From: Streptomyces viridochromogenes
Lineage (GTDB): Bacteria > Actinomycetota > Actinomycetes > Streptomycetales > Streptomycetaceae
Assembly (NCBI RefSeq): GCF_001270495.1
Contig: NZ_LGUR01000072.1
Coordinates: forward strand, 62,001-126,000
Direction of reading: 5' to 3'
DNA length: 64,000 nt
In this document: positions 48,077 to 57,816 of the stretch, piece by piece
Layout of the letters: each line of letters starts with the position of its first letter
How positions within the stretch are numbered: position 1 is the first letter of the stretch
Translations under genes and position numbers: made by a program
Notes under the pieces: generated by a model
Databases searched by the model: none
The model's input: the letters and a program-made list of their open reading frames with translations, nothing else
What the model was told of the DNA's origin: nothing

Positions 48077-49741
48077 TTACGCGCGGGAACGAAGGTCCCG
48101 TCGGAGGATCTTCCCACTTGCCGTCTTCGGCAGGTCGGGCAGGATCTCCACCTGCCGCGGATATTTGTAGGCGGCCAGTCTCTCCCTGCAGTACTCGGCG
48201 AGTGCGTCGGGGTCGGCTTCCGCACCCGGACGGAGGCTGATGTATGCCTTGACGGTCTCCCCGCGGTACCCGTCGGGCACCCCGACGACAGCGGCCTCGC
48301 GCACCGCCGGGTGGGTGTAGAGCACGTCCTCGACCTCACGCGGCCAGACCTTGAAGCCGGACGCGTTGATCATGTCCTTCTTGCGGTCGACGACGTACAG
48401 CCAGCCCTCGGCGTCCATGAAGCCGATGTCCCCGGTGCGCAGTTCTCCGTCGGGGAAGGTCTCGGCGGTGGCGTCGGGGCGCCGCCAGTAGCCGGGGACG
48501 ACCTGCGGGCCGCGTACGAGGATCTCGCCCTGTTCGCCCAAGGGGACCTCCTGGCCCTCGTCGTCGACGATCCGTACGACCGTCTCGGGCCCCGGCAGCC
48601 CGACGGCGAGCGTCCCGGAGACCGGGTCGACGGGGGCCTCCAGGCCGGGCGGGACGGAGGCGCAGGGGGCGGTGCACTCGGTGAGGCCGTATCCGTTGCG
48701 GATGTACGGCCCGAAGCCGGCCCGGAACTTCTCGACCAGGGCGGGTGGCAGCGGGGCACCGCCGGAGGAGATCATCCGGAAGGAGGCGAAGTGGTCGCGG
48801 GTGACGTCCGGGTGGGCGGCCAGCGCCATGAAGGCGGTCGACGGGCCGACGGTGTAGTGCGGCCCGTGCTCGGCGAACGCGCCGAGCACCACCCCCGCCT
48901 CGAAGCGGTACGCCAGCACGAGCACGCCCGCGCTGTTGAGACAGGCTGCGAGCTGGGCGACCATCCCGGTGATGTGGAACAGCGGCGCCATCGCGAAGTA
49001 GACGGGCGGGTCGGGCAGCTCCAGGCTGGTCCGCTGCCGCTCCGCGTTGTACATGATGTTGCCGTGCGTGTTGGTGGCGCCCTTCGGGGTGCCGCTGGTG
49101 CCCGAGGTGTAGCTGATCAGCGCGATGTCGGACGGGCCCAGGTCACGGCCCTCCGGCGCCTCGTGGCCGGCCCGGGCCACGGCCGTCAGATCGTCGGTGT
49201 CCTCGGCCTGAGGGAGCCGCTCGAAGGCCAGCACGCGCGCGTCGTTGCGCGTCTGGAAATCCAACTCGCACCCGGTGAGCACGATCCGCACCGGCGAGTC
49301 GGCCGCCGTCTCGCGCAGATACGCGTCCCAGGCCCGGTCGGAACAGATCAGCGCGGCCACCTCACCGTCCCGCAGGACGTGACCGACCTCCCCCGACTTG
49401 TACATCGGGTTGACGGGTACGACGACCGCCCCCGCCTTCCAGGCGCCGAGCAGGGCGAGCACGAAGTGCGGGGAGTTCTGCAGCAGGATCGCCACCCGGT
49501 CGCCGCGCTCCAGGCCGCGGGCGGCGAGGTGGCCGGCGACGGAGTCGCTGAGCTCGTCGACCTCGCGATAGGTCAGGCGGCCGTCGAAGTAGGCGAGGCA
49601 GCTGCGCTCCGGGGTCTCGGCGACCACCCGGCGCAGGGCGTGCACGAGGGTGTGGGCCGGGTCGACGGGGGTGCGCTGGGCGTCGCTGAGCAGCGCCAGC
49701 CAGGGCTTGGCGGCGTAGCTGGAGGCGGAGGCGTCGGTCAC
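48077..49741 (-). CDS. Acyl-CoA synthetase (AMP-forming)
   Basis: The protein is 554 residues from GTG 49741, overlapping the SDR stop (GTGA), with GGGAGG upstream. The AMP-binding motif is ISYTSGTSGTPKGATNTHGN. NGYGLTECTAPCASVPP, GELRTGDIGFMDAEGWLYVV, DRKKDMINASGFKVWPREVE and LPKTASGKILRRDLR complete the ANL set, with the catalytic Lys in SGK. It activates a fatty or aromatic acid with CoA for beta-oxidation. Confidence 0.94.
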   Translation of the reverse strand: MTDASASSYAAKPWLALLSDAQRTPVDPAHTLVHALRRVVAETPERSCLAYFDGRLTYREVDELSDSVAGHLAARGLERGDRVAILLQNSPHFVLALLGAWKAGAVVVPVNPMYKSGEVGHVLRDGEVAALICSDRAWDAYLRETAADSPVRIVLTGCELDFQTRNDARVLAFERLPQAEDTDDLTAVARAGHEAPEGRDLGPSDIALISYTSGTSGTPKGATNTHGNIMYNAERQRTSLELPDPPVYFAMAPLFHITGMVAQLAACLNSAGVLVLAYRFEAGVVLGAFAEHGPHYTVGPSTAFMALAAHPDVTRDHFASFRMISSGGAPLPPALVEKFRAGFGPYIRNGYGLTECTAPCASVPPGLEAPVDPVSGTLAVGLPGPETVVRIVDDEGQEVPLGEQGEILVRGPQVVPGYWRRPDATAETFPDGELRTGDIGFMDAEGWLYVVDRKKDMINASGFKVWPREVEDVLYTHPAVREAAVVGVPDGYRGETVKAYISLRPGAEADPDALAEYCRERLAAYKYPRQVEILPDLPKTASGKILRRDLRSRA

Positions 49742-50511
49742 TGGCTCGCCTCCCACTTCTGCTGGAGGTGGTTCATGCCGGCCAGCCAGCGGTCGGGCTC
49801 GGCGGCACGCGCCTGGTAGTACCCGGCGACCTCGGCGTGCGGAAGGATCAGGAAGCGGTCCTCCTCCATGCCCTTGAACAGGGCGTCGGCCACGTCCTCC
49901 GGCGCGATGGCGGTGGGCTTGAGCACCAGGTCCCCCGCACTGCCGGTGGCGTCCAGCATGTCGGTGCGCACGCCCTGGGGGCAGATGGCGTGGACCTTCA
50001 GACCACGGTGCCGGTACGTCAGCGACAGGTACTCGGCGAAGGCGAGGGCGCCGTGCTTGGTGACGGCGTAGGGCGCGGCGCCGATCATGGTGAGCAGCCC
50101 GGCGGCGGAGACGGTGGAGACGAACCGCCCGCTGCCACGCTCCAGCCAGCCCGGGAGCAGCTCATGGGCCGCGCGGACGTGTGCCATGACGTTGACGTCC
50201 CAGGACAACGACCAGGACTTCTCATCGAGCGCCTGCCCCGGATCCGCGCCCCCGAAGGCGACACCGGCGTTGGCGCAGTAGACGTCGACGATGCCGCCGA
50301 GCGCGTCCCGGGCGTCGGAGACGATCGCGGAGGCGTCACCGGGGACGGCGATGCCACCGATCTCGTCGGCGACGGCAGCGGCCTTCGCCCCGTCGAGGTC
50401 GTTGACGACGACCCGGGCCCCTTCGGCGGCGAACCGACGGGCCAGCGCGGCCCCGATGCCGCCCCCGGCTCCCGTGACGACCACTCCGGCACCTTGAACG
50501 GCTTCCACCAT
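49738..50511 (-). CDS. Short-chain dehydrogenase/reductase
   Basis: The protein is 257 residues from ATG 50511, five bases after AAGGAGA. It has TGAGGGIGAALARRFAAEGA, CANAGVAFGG and the catalytic STVSAAGLLTMIGAAPYAVTK. The C-terminus includes EEDRFLILPHAEVAGYYQAR, typical of SDRs in lipid or cholesterol-like catabolic operons. It probably oxidises a hydroxy-acyl intermediate. It leads the SDR-ligase-tetR operon. Confidence 0.9.
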   Translation of the reverse strand: MVEAVQGAGVVVTGAGGGIGAALARRFAAEGARVVVNDLDGAKAAAVADEIGGIAVPGDASAIVSDARDALGGIVDVYCANAGVAFGGADPGQALDEKSWSLSWDVNVMAHVRAAHELLPGWLERGSGRFVSTVSAAGLLTMIGAAPYAVTKHGALAFAEYLSLTYRHRGLKVHAICPQGVRTDMLDATGSAGDLVLKPTAIAPEDVADALFKGMEEDRFLILPHAEVAGYYQARAAEPDRWLAGMNHLQQKWEASQ

Positions 50512-50551
50512 CGGTCTCCTTCGACTGCGGCTCGACTGCATAGCCAGACTA

Positions 50552-50565
50552 ACCGGTCGGTATGT
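50552..50565 (-). promoter_or_regulatory. TetR-type operator before the SDR/ligase/tetR operon
   Basis: Read on the minus strand it is ACATACCGACCGGT, matching the site at 44930-44947 in 13 of 14 positions. It lies 40 bp upstream of the SDR start. Confidence 0.6.
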
Positions 50566-50665
50566 CACAGGGAAGGGCCACTGCAACGCCCCCAAGGGGC
50601 GCGGGGACCTGCGCGACGAGCCACGAATCACCGGCACCTTCCCCACAACCTGCGGGAGCAATACC

Positions 50666-51907
50666 GTGCCCCCCATGCGCCTATCCAGACGAGCACTCCT
50701 CGCAGCGACAACGGCAGCAGCGTCCCTACCTTCGGCAGCGGCGGCGTCCGAGCGCCGCAGGCCACCGCAAACCGGCTTCGAACGGCTCGCAGCCGACGGC
50801 TACGCACTCCTCGACGGCCGCCGCGTCGGAATCGTCACCAACCCCACCGGCATCACCCGCAACGTCCGCCACATCGTCGACGTCATGCACGCGGACGACC
50901 GCGTGAACCTGACCGCCGTCTTCGGCCCCGAACACGGCTTCCGCGGCACCGCCCAGGCCGGCGGCTCGGAAGGCCGCTACGACGACCCGGCGACCGGCCT
51001 CCCCGTCTACGACACGTATCTCAAGAGCGGTCGGCCCCTCGCGGACATCTTCACGGCCTCCGGCGTCGACACGGTCGTCTTCGACATCCAGGACGTGGGC
51101 GCCCGCTTCTACACCTACATCTGGACCCTCTACGACTGCATGGAGGCGGCCCAGCTGGCCGGCAAGCGCTTCGTGGTGCTGGACCGGCCGAACCCGGTGA
51201 CCGGACGGTCGGCCCAAGGCCCGGTGCTGCACAAGGAGTTCGCCACCTTCGTCGGCCGAGAGCCCATTTCGCAGGCGCACGGCATGACGGTCGCGGAGCT
51301 GGCGCGGCTGTTCAACGGGGAGTTCCTCACGACCCCGGTGCCGCTGGAGACCGTACGGATGACGGGCTGGCGGCGGTCCGACTTCCACGACGCCTCGGGC
51401 CTGCCCTGGGTCCCGCCGAGCCCGAACATGCCGACGCCGGACACCGCCCTCGTGTACGCGGGGACGTGCCTCTTCGAGGGCACGAACCTCTCGGAGGGAC
51501 GCGGCACCACCCGCCCCTTCGAACTGCTGGGCGCGGAGGGCGTCGACGGCCGCTGGGCGGCGGCCGCCAATGAACTCGGCCTCGCCGGCGTGCACTTCAG
51601 GGAGGCCTACTTCGCCCCGACGTTCTCGAAGTTCCAGGGCAAGACCATCGGCGGCGTCCAGATCCACGTCCACGACCGCACCGCATACGACCCCGTCCGC
51701 ACCGGAATCGCCCTGCTGGTGACCGCCAAGAAGGTCTGGAGCGGCTTCGGTTGGCGCCCGGACAACTGGATCGACAAGCTCACCGGCTCCACCCGGGTCC
51801 GCACGATGATCGACGCGGGCGCGGGCACCGACGACGTGGTGGCGGGCTGGCAGCGGGAGCTGGCGGCGTTCCGGCGGGTGCGCAAGGAGTACCTGCTGTA
51901 CAAATGA
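50666..51907 (+). CDS. DUF1343/NamZ-like exo-beta-N-acetylmuramidase, Tat-exported
   Basis: The protein is 413 residues from GTG 50666, with GGGAG upstream; an ATG lies three codons in. MRLSRRALLAATTAAASLPS is a Tat signal. The family body has GRRVGIVTNPTGITRNVRHI, AVFGPEHGFRGTAQAGG, VFDIQDVGARFYTYIWTLYD, VVLDRPNPV, AGTCLFEGTNLSEGRGTTRP and FQGKTIGGVQIHV. NamZ (GH171) removes terminal MurNAc from peptidoglycan fragments. It should act outside the membrane in cell-wall recycling. Confidence 0.9.
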   Translation: MPPMRLSRRALLAATTAAASLPSAAAASERRRPPQTGFERLAADGYALLDGRRVGIVTNPTGITRNVRHIVDVMHADDRVNLTAVFGPEHGFRGTAQAGGSEGRYDDPATGLPVYDTYLKSGRPLADIFTASGVDTVVFDIQDVGARFYTYIWTLYDCMEAAQLAGKRFVVLDRPNPVTGRSAQGPVLHKEFATFVGREPISQAHGMTVAELARLFNGEFLTTPVPLETVRMTGWRRSDFHDASGLPWVPPSPNMPTPDTALVYAGTCLFEGTNLSEGRGTTRPFELLGAEGVDGRWAAAANELGLAGVHFREAYFAPTFSKFQGKTIGGVQIHVHDRTAYDPVRTGIALLVTAKKVWSGFGWRPDNWIDKLTGSTRVRTMIDAGAGTDDVVAGWQRELAAFRRVRKEYLLYK

Positions 51908-52014
51908 ACGCCCCCGTCGTGTGCCTCTGATGGGTGACGACGTATGGCCAATCCCGCCCGGTAGCAGGACGATGCGCCCGTATCGCACCGCTTCGGGGGA
52001 CTAGGGGGCCTGTC

Positions 52015-53349
52015 ATGGCGGAACCGGCAGTGAGCGTGACTCCTTACTGGGAGCTGACCTTCGACGCGGACGGGGATCCGGACGCCGGGCGACGGGACCG
52101 GCTGCTGGCCGGGGTGGCGCGGCAGCACGTCCGTGATCTGATCGTCTTCGCGCACGGCTGGAACAGCGACCGCTCGGGGGCGACGCGGCTCTACGACCGC
52201 TTCTTCGCGCCGATCCCGCAGCTCGCTCCGGCGGCGAGGATCGGGTACGTGGGTGTGGTCTGGCCGTCGATGCGGTTCTCGGACGAGCCGATCCCGGACT
52301 TTCCGCGGGCCGTGGCGGCCGAGATGCCCCGTCGGCCGGTGCTCGACAAGGACACGCGGCACGCGCTGCTGGACACGTTTCCCGGGCGGGCGACCGTGAT
52401 CGACCAGATCGCACGGTTGCTGGACCAGCAGCCGCGTGAGGAAGCCGAGCTGGAGGAGTTCGGGCGGCTCGTGCGGATGCTGGTGGATGTCGTTCCGCCG
52501 GGGCCGCAGGCGCTGTTCGCGGCGGACACGCTGGCAGAGGGCGTGCCGCAGAGCTCGCCGGACATGTTCTCGGCGTCCACCGCGGCCGTGTGCGAGGAGT
52601 TCGCGCAGGCGCTGACCCATCTCGAAGCGCCGGACGGCACGGCCGCCTTCTCGTTGCCGAACCCGTGGGAGGGAGCCCACGAGCTGCTGCGGCAGGCGAC
52701 GTACTACGCCATGAAACGGCGCGCGGGGACGGTCGGTGAGCGTGGGCTCGGCCGGGTGATCGGGCAACTCGCCTCGCGCTCGCCCGAGGTGCGGGTGCAC
52801 CTGGTCGGGCACAGCTTCGGCGGCCGGCTGGTGTCGTTCGCGCTGCGCGGGCTGCCGAAGGGTGTGCGCACGGTGAAGTCCGTGACGCTGCTTCAGGGTG
52901 CCTTCTCGCACTACGCGTTCGCGTCCCGGCTGCCGCACGACGCGCGTGCGGGCGGGGTGCTGGAGGGCCAGCACAACCGTATCGACGGACCGCTGGTGTG
53001 CTGCTACTCACGGCACGACTCGGCTCTTTCCACGATGTATCCGCTGGCCTCGCGTATGGCGGGGGACGCGCGGGGGATCGCGGCCCTGGACGTCGGCCGG
53101 ATGCTGGGTGCCAAGTGGGGTGCGATGGGGCACGACGGGGTGCAGGCGGTGCCGGGGACGGTGTCGTTCAAGCTGGCCGACGCGCTGAAGGCGACGCTGC
53201 CCGCCTCGGGTTGCGTGAACATCGACGCGGCGACGGTCGTCAAGCGTGGCGGGCCCCCGGCGGGAGCGCACAGCGACATCCTGCACCGGGAGTTGGCGCG
53301 GGTGGTGGTGGCGGCGGGCCGCATCCACCGACCCGCCGCCGACCACTGA
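52015..53349 (+). CDS. Alpha/beta hydrolase-like serine hydrolase
   Basis: The 444-residue protein has an early DLIVFAHGWNSDRSGAT (oxyanion HGW region) and VRVHLVGHSFGGRLVSFALR with the nucleophile Ser. These fit an alpha/beta hydrolase such as a DUF900-like or esterase/lipase protein. There is no signal peptide. The catalytic acid and His are not identified with certainty. It converges with the penicillin acylase gene with 3 bp between stops. Confidence 0.8.
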   Translation: MAEPAVSVTPYWELTFDADGDPDAGRRDRLLAGVARQHVRDLIVFAHGWNSDRSGATRLYDRFFAPIPQLAPAARIGYVGVVWPSMRFSDEPIPDFPRAVAAEMPRRPVLDKDTRHALLDTFPGRATVIDQIARLLDQQPREEAELEEFGRLVRMLVDVVPPGPQALFAADTLAEGVPQSSPDMFSASTAAVCEEFAQALTHLEAPDGTAAFSLPNPWEGAHELLRQATYYAMKRRAGTVGERGLGRVIGQLASRSPEVRVHLVGHSFGGRLVSFALRGLPKGVRTVKSVTLLQGAFSHYAFASRLPHDARAGGVLEGQHNRIDGPLVCCYSRHDSALSTMYPLASRMAGDARGIAALDVGRMLGAKWGAMGHDGVQAVPGTVSFKLADALKATLPASGCVNIDAATVVKRGGPPAGAHSDILHRELARVVVAAGRIHRPAADH

Positions 53350-53352
53350 TCG

Positions 53353-56151
53353 TCACCTGTGTGACGTGAACTCCACGACCTGCTGATACGTCGGCCGGTT
53401 CTGCCAGCTGATCCTGGAGTGCTTGATGCCGCCCAGCGTGCGCTGGACGATCGAGTCGGCGCACCACTGGTCGCCGGCCGAGCACTGGTCGTCACCCGGG
53501 TAGACCTGGGCCGCGGTCTTGCCCGCCGCCTCCTTCAGGGTGCTGATCAGGAGGTCGCGGCAGGCGCTGAGGCTGCCGCCGCCGCAGTACTTCCGGTCGA
53601 GCGGGCCCTGCACCGACTCGCCGAGCACGGCCCGGATGTCCTTGTCGACGTAGGACCACCAGCCGTACTGGAAGGAGCTTCCGGCGTGCGAGCCGGTCGG
53701 GCCGTGGGCGGCCGACGGTGACTCGTCGATGGGCAGGTTGTTCGTCATCGCGCCGTACAGCTCACTCCCGAGACCCGGTTCGAACTCGGCCTTCACCAGC
53801 AGCGGCCACCACGCGTCCAGGATGCGGATCGCTTCGGCGTTGGCGTACGTCTTCGAACCGGCCGCCGTCTCGGTGCGCTTGCCGCCCGCCGAGATCCATG
53901 CCTGGAGCTTGCTCACGGCCGCCGCGGCCGCGGAGTCGGTGACCGGGGAGCTGCCCACGACCTTGAGCAGGTCCGGCAGAACGTCCTCGGCCCGCAGGTC
54001 GGCGAGGCCCGCGTCGGCCATCGCCTTCACCAGCGAGGCCCGGGTCACGCCGCCCGCGTCGACCAGCTTCTTCACCCGGTTCTCCAGCAGGTTGCCGCGG
54101 TGGACCGAGCCGTCGCCCCAGGGAGCGGTCGTGTAGTCCTTGGCCTGCTTGTTGTTCCAGGAGATGTAGTAGTCCTGGTCGATGGAGTTGGGGTGGGCCG
54201 ACGGCGGGGTGTACTGCGCCGTGTTCGTCGTCGGGTCCCAGCCCCGCCACTCGTACGCCTGCTGGGCCCACACCGGGAACTCCGCGTCGACGCCGGTCGC
54301 CCGGACCGGGTTGTCGCCGCTGTTGTAGTAGGCGGTGTGCTCGGAGTCGACGTAGAACCAGTTGAAGGTGTAGTTGATGTGCTGCACCGCCTTCTGGAAG
54401 TCCGCCGGGCCCTTGACGTAGTCCGGGTCGTTCAGCATCTGGAAGCCGATGATCGAGTCGGCCTCGTGCAGGTAGGACGAGCGCAGGGTGGTGTAGGCGA
54501 CCTTCTTGCCGCCGACGGTGGCGCGGTGGGTGACGGGACCGTACTTCGTCCGCCAGACCCGCATCGTGTACGAGCCCTCAGGGGTGCTGTCGGCGGTCGT
54601 CGGCTTCCAGGCGTTCTTCTGCTCGACCTTCTCCATCGCGGTGCAGGTGCCGCGGTACAGATAGTGGTAGTCGTCCTGGCACAGTTCGACGGCGTAGGTG
54701 TCGATGATGTCCTGGCCGGAGGTGGTGGCGCTCCAGGAGTAGTCCTGGCCGCGGCCGAGCTCGACGTACATGCTCAGGCCGGCGAAGGAGGCGCCGCGGG
54801 CGCTGATGCCGGGGCCCTGGATCTCCTGGAGCAGGAGCAGCTGGGGTGCGAAGTAGCCGGTCTGCGGGCCGAAGACGGCGACCGGGTGGCCGCTGGCCGT
54901 GTGCTCGCCGCCGACCACGAGGGCGTTGGACATCCCGCGCTTCGCCGAGCTCATCGCGGTCTTGGCCGCCGTGGTCGACGCGGTGCTCGCGGCGGCTCCG
55001 GCCGCGCTGCCCGTACGGTCGTACACGAGCTGCTCCTCGGCCACGGAACCGGCGTCGGGCAGGGCCTCGCCCTGCGGGTCGGCGGGCTTGGTGGCGTACG
55101 GGAAGCTCTTGTCATGGACGGTGACGACCGCCTCCGGGTCGTTGCGTTCGCGGAACGACTCCCAGAGCTTGGTGCCCTCGGCGACTCCGTACTTTTCCTG
55201 CGCGGCGAGCAGGGAGATCGCGTTGTTGACCTCGCCGCCGCCTCCGGAGCCGAACAGTGCGCCGATGACGGAGCCCAGCGCGACCAGGTCGGTGATCTTG
55301 AAGTGCTGGATGGTGCCGGCGTTGGTGACGGAGTCCTTGTGGCCGGTCAGGACGTACTCGCCGGGGAAGTAGCGGCCGCTGTCGGAGGCGTCGATGTAGG
55401 CGTTGATGCCGTCGAGGTACGCCTTGGCGTCGGCGAGGGCGAGCTGCCCGCGTTCGCCGTTGGTGGCGACCGCGTTGTCGATCTGGGCCTGGAGATCGGC
55501 TTCGGTGTAGGGCGCGTGGCGCCAGAACTGCTGCTCCAGGCCCTGGTTGGAGGGCGCGCCACCGGCGAACGAGGTGAGCTGGCCGCGTCCGACATGGCGG
55601 AAGACGTCCATGAGCCACAGCCGGTCCTGGGCGGCCGCGTAGCCGGCGCCGAACTCGGTGCCGTACCTGGTGGTACCGGTGATGTGCGGCACACCCGTCT
55701 TCTTGTCGCGGACGATCGTCACGTCGCCGCGCCCGGCGGGATTGACGGTGGAGGCGACTTGGTCGGACGGTACGCCGAACGAGGCGTCGTTGAAGAAGTT
55801 GTTGATCGTCGCGTTGGTGAGGCCGGAGTAGCCCTTGGCCAGATTGGCGTAGGGCCCGAGCTGGTCCGAGGCGTGTTCGGGCATGGTGCCGAAGGCCTGG
55901 TTGAGCAGGATCTGTGCGAGGGTGGCATTGCCGTTCTGACCAGGCGGAAGAACGTCGGAACACTGGTTGCCGCAGTGATCGGCGGCGGCCGTCGCCTCGG
56001 CCGCCGCGGCCTGGGACGCGGTCACCGCCGGTGAAAGCGGCGACAAAAGACCGGCAATCAGAACGCATACGGATGCGGTCTTCAGGAACCCGGGGAATCT
56101 GCCGGGAGTTCTCAGTCCGACTAGGGCGTTGCGTGGGGTACGCCGTGGCAT
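53353..56151 (-). CDS. Secreted penicillin acylase-family (Ntn) amidohydrolase
   Basis: The 932-residue precursor has a Sec signal (FLKTASVCVLIAGLLSPLSP, then AVTASQAAA). The alpha-chain part includes DVTIVRDKKTGVPHITGTTR, GYAAAQDRLWLMDVFRHVGR. Autoprocessing would occur before the Ser of GMSNALVVGGEHTASGHP, the nucleophile of the beta chain. The beta chain continues with VAVFGPQTGYFAPQLLLLQE. Family members cleave amides such as acyl-homoserine lactones, penicillins or capsaicin. The substrate is unassigned. Confidence 0.93.
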   Translation of the reverse strand: MPRRTPRNALVGLRTPGRFPGFLKTASVCVLIAGLLSPLSPAVTASQAAAAEATAAADHCGNQCSDVLPPGQNGNATLAQILLNQAFGTMPEHASDQLGPYANLAKGYSGLTNATINNFFNDASFGVPSDQVASTVNPAGRGDVTIVRDKKTGVPHITGTTRYGTEFGAGYAAAQDRLWLMDVFRHVGRGQLTSFAGGAPSNQGLEQQFWRHAPYTEADLQAQIDNAVATNGERGQLALADAKAYLDGINAYIDASDSGRYFPGEYVLTGHKDSVTNAGTIQHFKITDLVALGSVIGALFGSGGGGEVNNAISLLAAQEKYGVAEGTKLWESFRERNDPEAVVTVHDKSFPYATKPADPQGEALPDAGSVAEEQLVYDRTGSAAGAAASTASTTAAKTAMSSAKRGMSNALVVGGEHTASGHPVAVFGPQTGYFAPQLLLLQEIQGPGISARGASFAGLSMYVELGRGQDYSWSATTSGQDIIDTYAVELCQDDYHYLYRGTCTAMEKVEQKNAWKPTTADSTPEGSYTMRVWRTKYGPVTHRATVGGKKVAYTTLRSSYLHEADSIIGFQMLNDPDYVKGPADFQKAVQHINYTFNWFYVDSEHTAYYNSGDNPVRATGVDAEFPVWAQQAYEWRGWDPTTNTAQYTPPSAHPNSIDQDYYISWNNKQAKDYTTAPWGDGSVHRGNLLENRVKKLVDAGGVTRASLVKAMADAGLADLRAEDVLPDLLKVVGSSPVTDSAAAAAVSKLQAWISAGGKRTETAAGSKTYANAEAIRILDAWWPLLVKAEFEPGLGSELYGAMTNNLPIDESPSAAHGPTGSHAGSSFQYGWWSYVDKDIRAVLGESVQGPLDRKYCGGGSLSACRDLLISTLKEAAGKTAAQVYPGDDQCSAGDQWCADSIVQRTLGGIKHSRISWQNRPTYQQVVEFTSHR

Positions 56152-56382
56152 GGCCGCTCCTACCGACGAGGGTGAGCCGGGATGTTACCGGCGGTATCCC
56201 CGAGATTGAAGATGAACATGCGTCACGTTTGGGAGTCACCAGGGCTCACCACGGAGGTGGCCGGAAATCGGATGGAGCCGAATCGCATGTCGATACGTCT
56301 ATTCGTCAACGTCGTGCGAAGTCCGTGCGGCGACGCCGAAGTGACCGAAGTACAGGTGCAGGTGTGACGGAGGTGCAGGGCG

Positions 56383-56988
56383 ATGGCCGGTTTCCGGAGT
56401 CTGGCGAGACAGGTGCGCGATCCGCGGTGCGATCTGGCGCTACGGCGCTACTCGCTGCGTAAGTGCCTTGAGCGGTTCGCTCCTTACGGGCACAGGGCGA
56501 CCTGGGACCACTTGTGCTCCCGGGCAGGGTTTGGTCCGGAGGACCGCTCCCCCGATCCGGCGCGGCTCGTGGCCGCGTTGGACGAGCTGGAGGAAGCGCG
56601 TTCGGTCTGGCTGGCCTACGAGGTCGAGTTCGCCGAGCGACGCAAGAAGGAAAAGCACGATGGACTGCGCAGGCCGGGCAGTGTGGACGACTGGCACCGG
56701 CTGACCTGGGGCGGTTTCGGAGTCGCCTGGTGCGACAACCCCCGGGTCCACCCGAACGAACCGCTGGCCGAGGTGCTGCGCCGGCTGATCTCCGCGCTGG
56801 AGCGGGACCCGGGCTGTGAGTGCCCGGTGTGCGGCGGGGACCGGCTGATCTACAAGTACGACCTGGCCCATGAACCGTCGTCGGGCCCGGTCTGCACGGA
56901 CTGCGGGATCGTCGTACCGCGTCCGGTTCTCACGCCGGAAGCGCTGGCGGCGTCGCGGCGCGAACGGCGACTGCTCATGTCCGCCTAG
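56383..56988 (+). CDS. Hypothetical protein with C-terminal zinc ribbon
   Basis: The 201-residue protein has a basic helical N-terminal half (YSLRKCLERFAPYGHRATWD, LDELEEARSVWLAYEVEFAE, RRKKEKHDG). The end has CECPVCGGD and CTDCGIVV, two CxxC knuckles spaced 30 residues apart as in zinc ribbons. No family is recognised. The ribbon and basic residues suggest nucleic-acid or protein contact. GGAGG lies ten bases before the ATG. Confidence 0.7.
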   Translation: MAGFRSLARQVRDPRCDLALRRYSLRKCLERFAPYGHRATWDHLCSRAGFGPEDRSPDPARLVAALDELEEARSVWLAYEVEFAERRKKEKHDGLRRPGSVDDWHRLTWGGFGVAWCDNPRVHPNEPLAEVLRRLISALERDPGCECPVCGGDRLIYKYDLAHEPSSGPVCTDCGIVVPRPVLTPEALAASRRERRLLMSA

Positions 56989-57087
56989 TACGACGGGGGT
57001 GCGCCGGGGATGCCGCACCCCCTCCTGTCGGCGTGCGACCACTGCCTTCTCGTCCCTGTTGTCAGTGCCGGCTGGCACCATCGAGGC

Positions 57088-57816
57088 ATGATCCAGGTGT
57101 GCCTCAACGGGACCCGAGGGGCCGGCGACGGTGCCGTGGTGCCGCTCTCGCCGGAGGCGCTGGCCGACTCCGCGGCCGAGGCGGTCGCGGCCGGAGCCAC
57201 GGACATCCATGGCCACGCCAAGACTCCCTGCGGACAGGACAGCCTGTCGCCGCGTGTGCTCACGCCGGCGCTGGAGGCGATACGGGCCCGGGTGCCGGTG
57301 CCGGTCGGGGTGACCACGGGCGCTTGGGCGGAACCCGACCCGGTGGCCCGCGTGAGGCGCGTACGGAGCTGGACGGCGCTACCGGACCACGCCTCCGTCA
57401 ACTGGCATGAGGACGGCGCCGAGGACGTGGCCGCGGCGCTGATGGAGCGGGGCGTGGGCGTCGAGGCCGGCATCTGGTCCGGCACGGACGGAGCGGCGCG
57501 GTTCGCCGCCTCGCCGCTGGGGCCGAGGGTGCTGCGGGTGCTGGCGGAGGTGACGGACCCCTCCGCGCAGACGGCCGAGGAGAGCGCGCGTGCGCTGCTC
57601 GCCGACCTGGGCTCGGCGTTCGGCCGTCCCGTGCTGCTGCACGGGGAGGACGGCGGAGCGTGGCCGGTGCTGCGCCTTGCGGGGCGGCTGGGGCTGGCGA
57701 CACGCGTGGGCCTGGAGGACACGCTGGTCCTGCCGGACGGGGAACGGGCCCGGTCCAACGCCCAGTTGGTGTCTGCGGCGTGGGTTCAGTACGGATGGGG
57801 CCGGCGATCTCCCTAG
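57088..57816 (+). CDS. BKACE-like (DUF849) beta-keto acid cleavage family protein
   Basis: The protein is 242 residues from ATG 57088: MIQVCLNGTRGAGDGAVVPL, then SPEALADSAAEAVAAGATDI, HGHAKTPCGQDSLSP. HGH provides likely zinc ligands, and VPVGVTTGAWAEPDP, HASVNWHEDGAEDV and GLEDTLVLPDGERARSNAQL fit the BKACE TIM barrel. It is shorter than the usual length of about 270-310 residues. Members cleave beta-keto acids with acetyl-CoA. The specificity is unknown. Its TAG stop coincides with the end of a MITE-like element. Confidence 0.85.
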   Translation: MIQVCLNGTRGAGDGAVVPLSPEALADSAAEAVAAGATDIHGHAKTPCGQDSLSPRVLTPALEAIRARVPVPVGVTTGAWAEPDPVARVRRVRSWTALPDHASVNWHEDGAEDVAAALMERGVGVEAGIWSGTDGAARFAASPLGPRVLRVLAEVTDPSAQTAEESARALLADLGSAFGRPVLLHGEDGGAWPVLRLAGRLGLATRVGLEDTLVLPDGERARSNAQLVSAAWVQYGWGRRSP

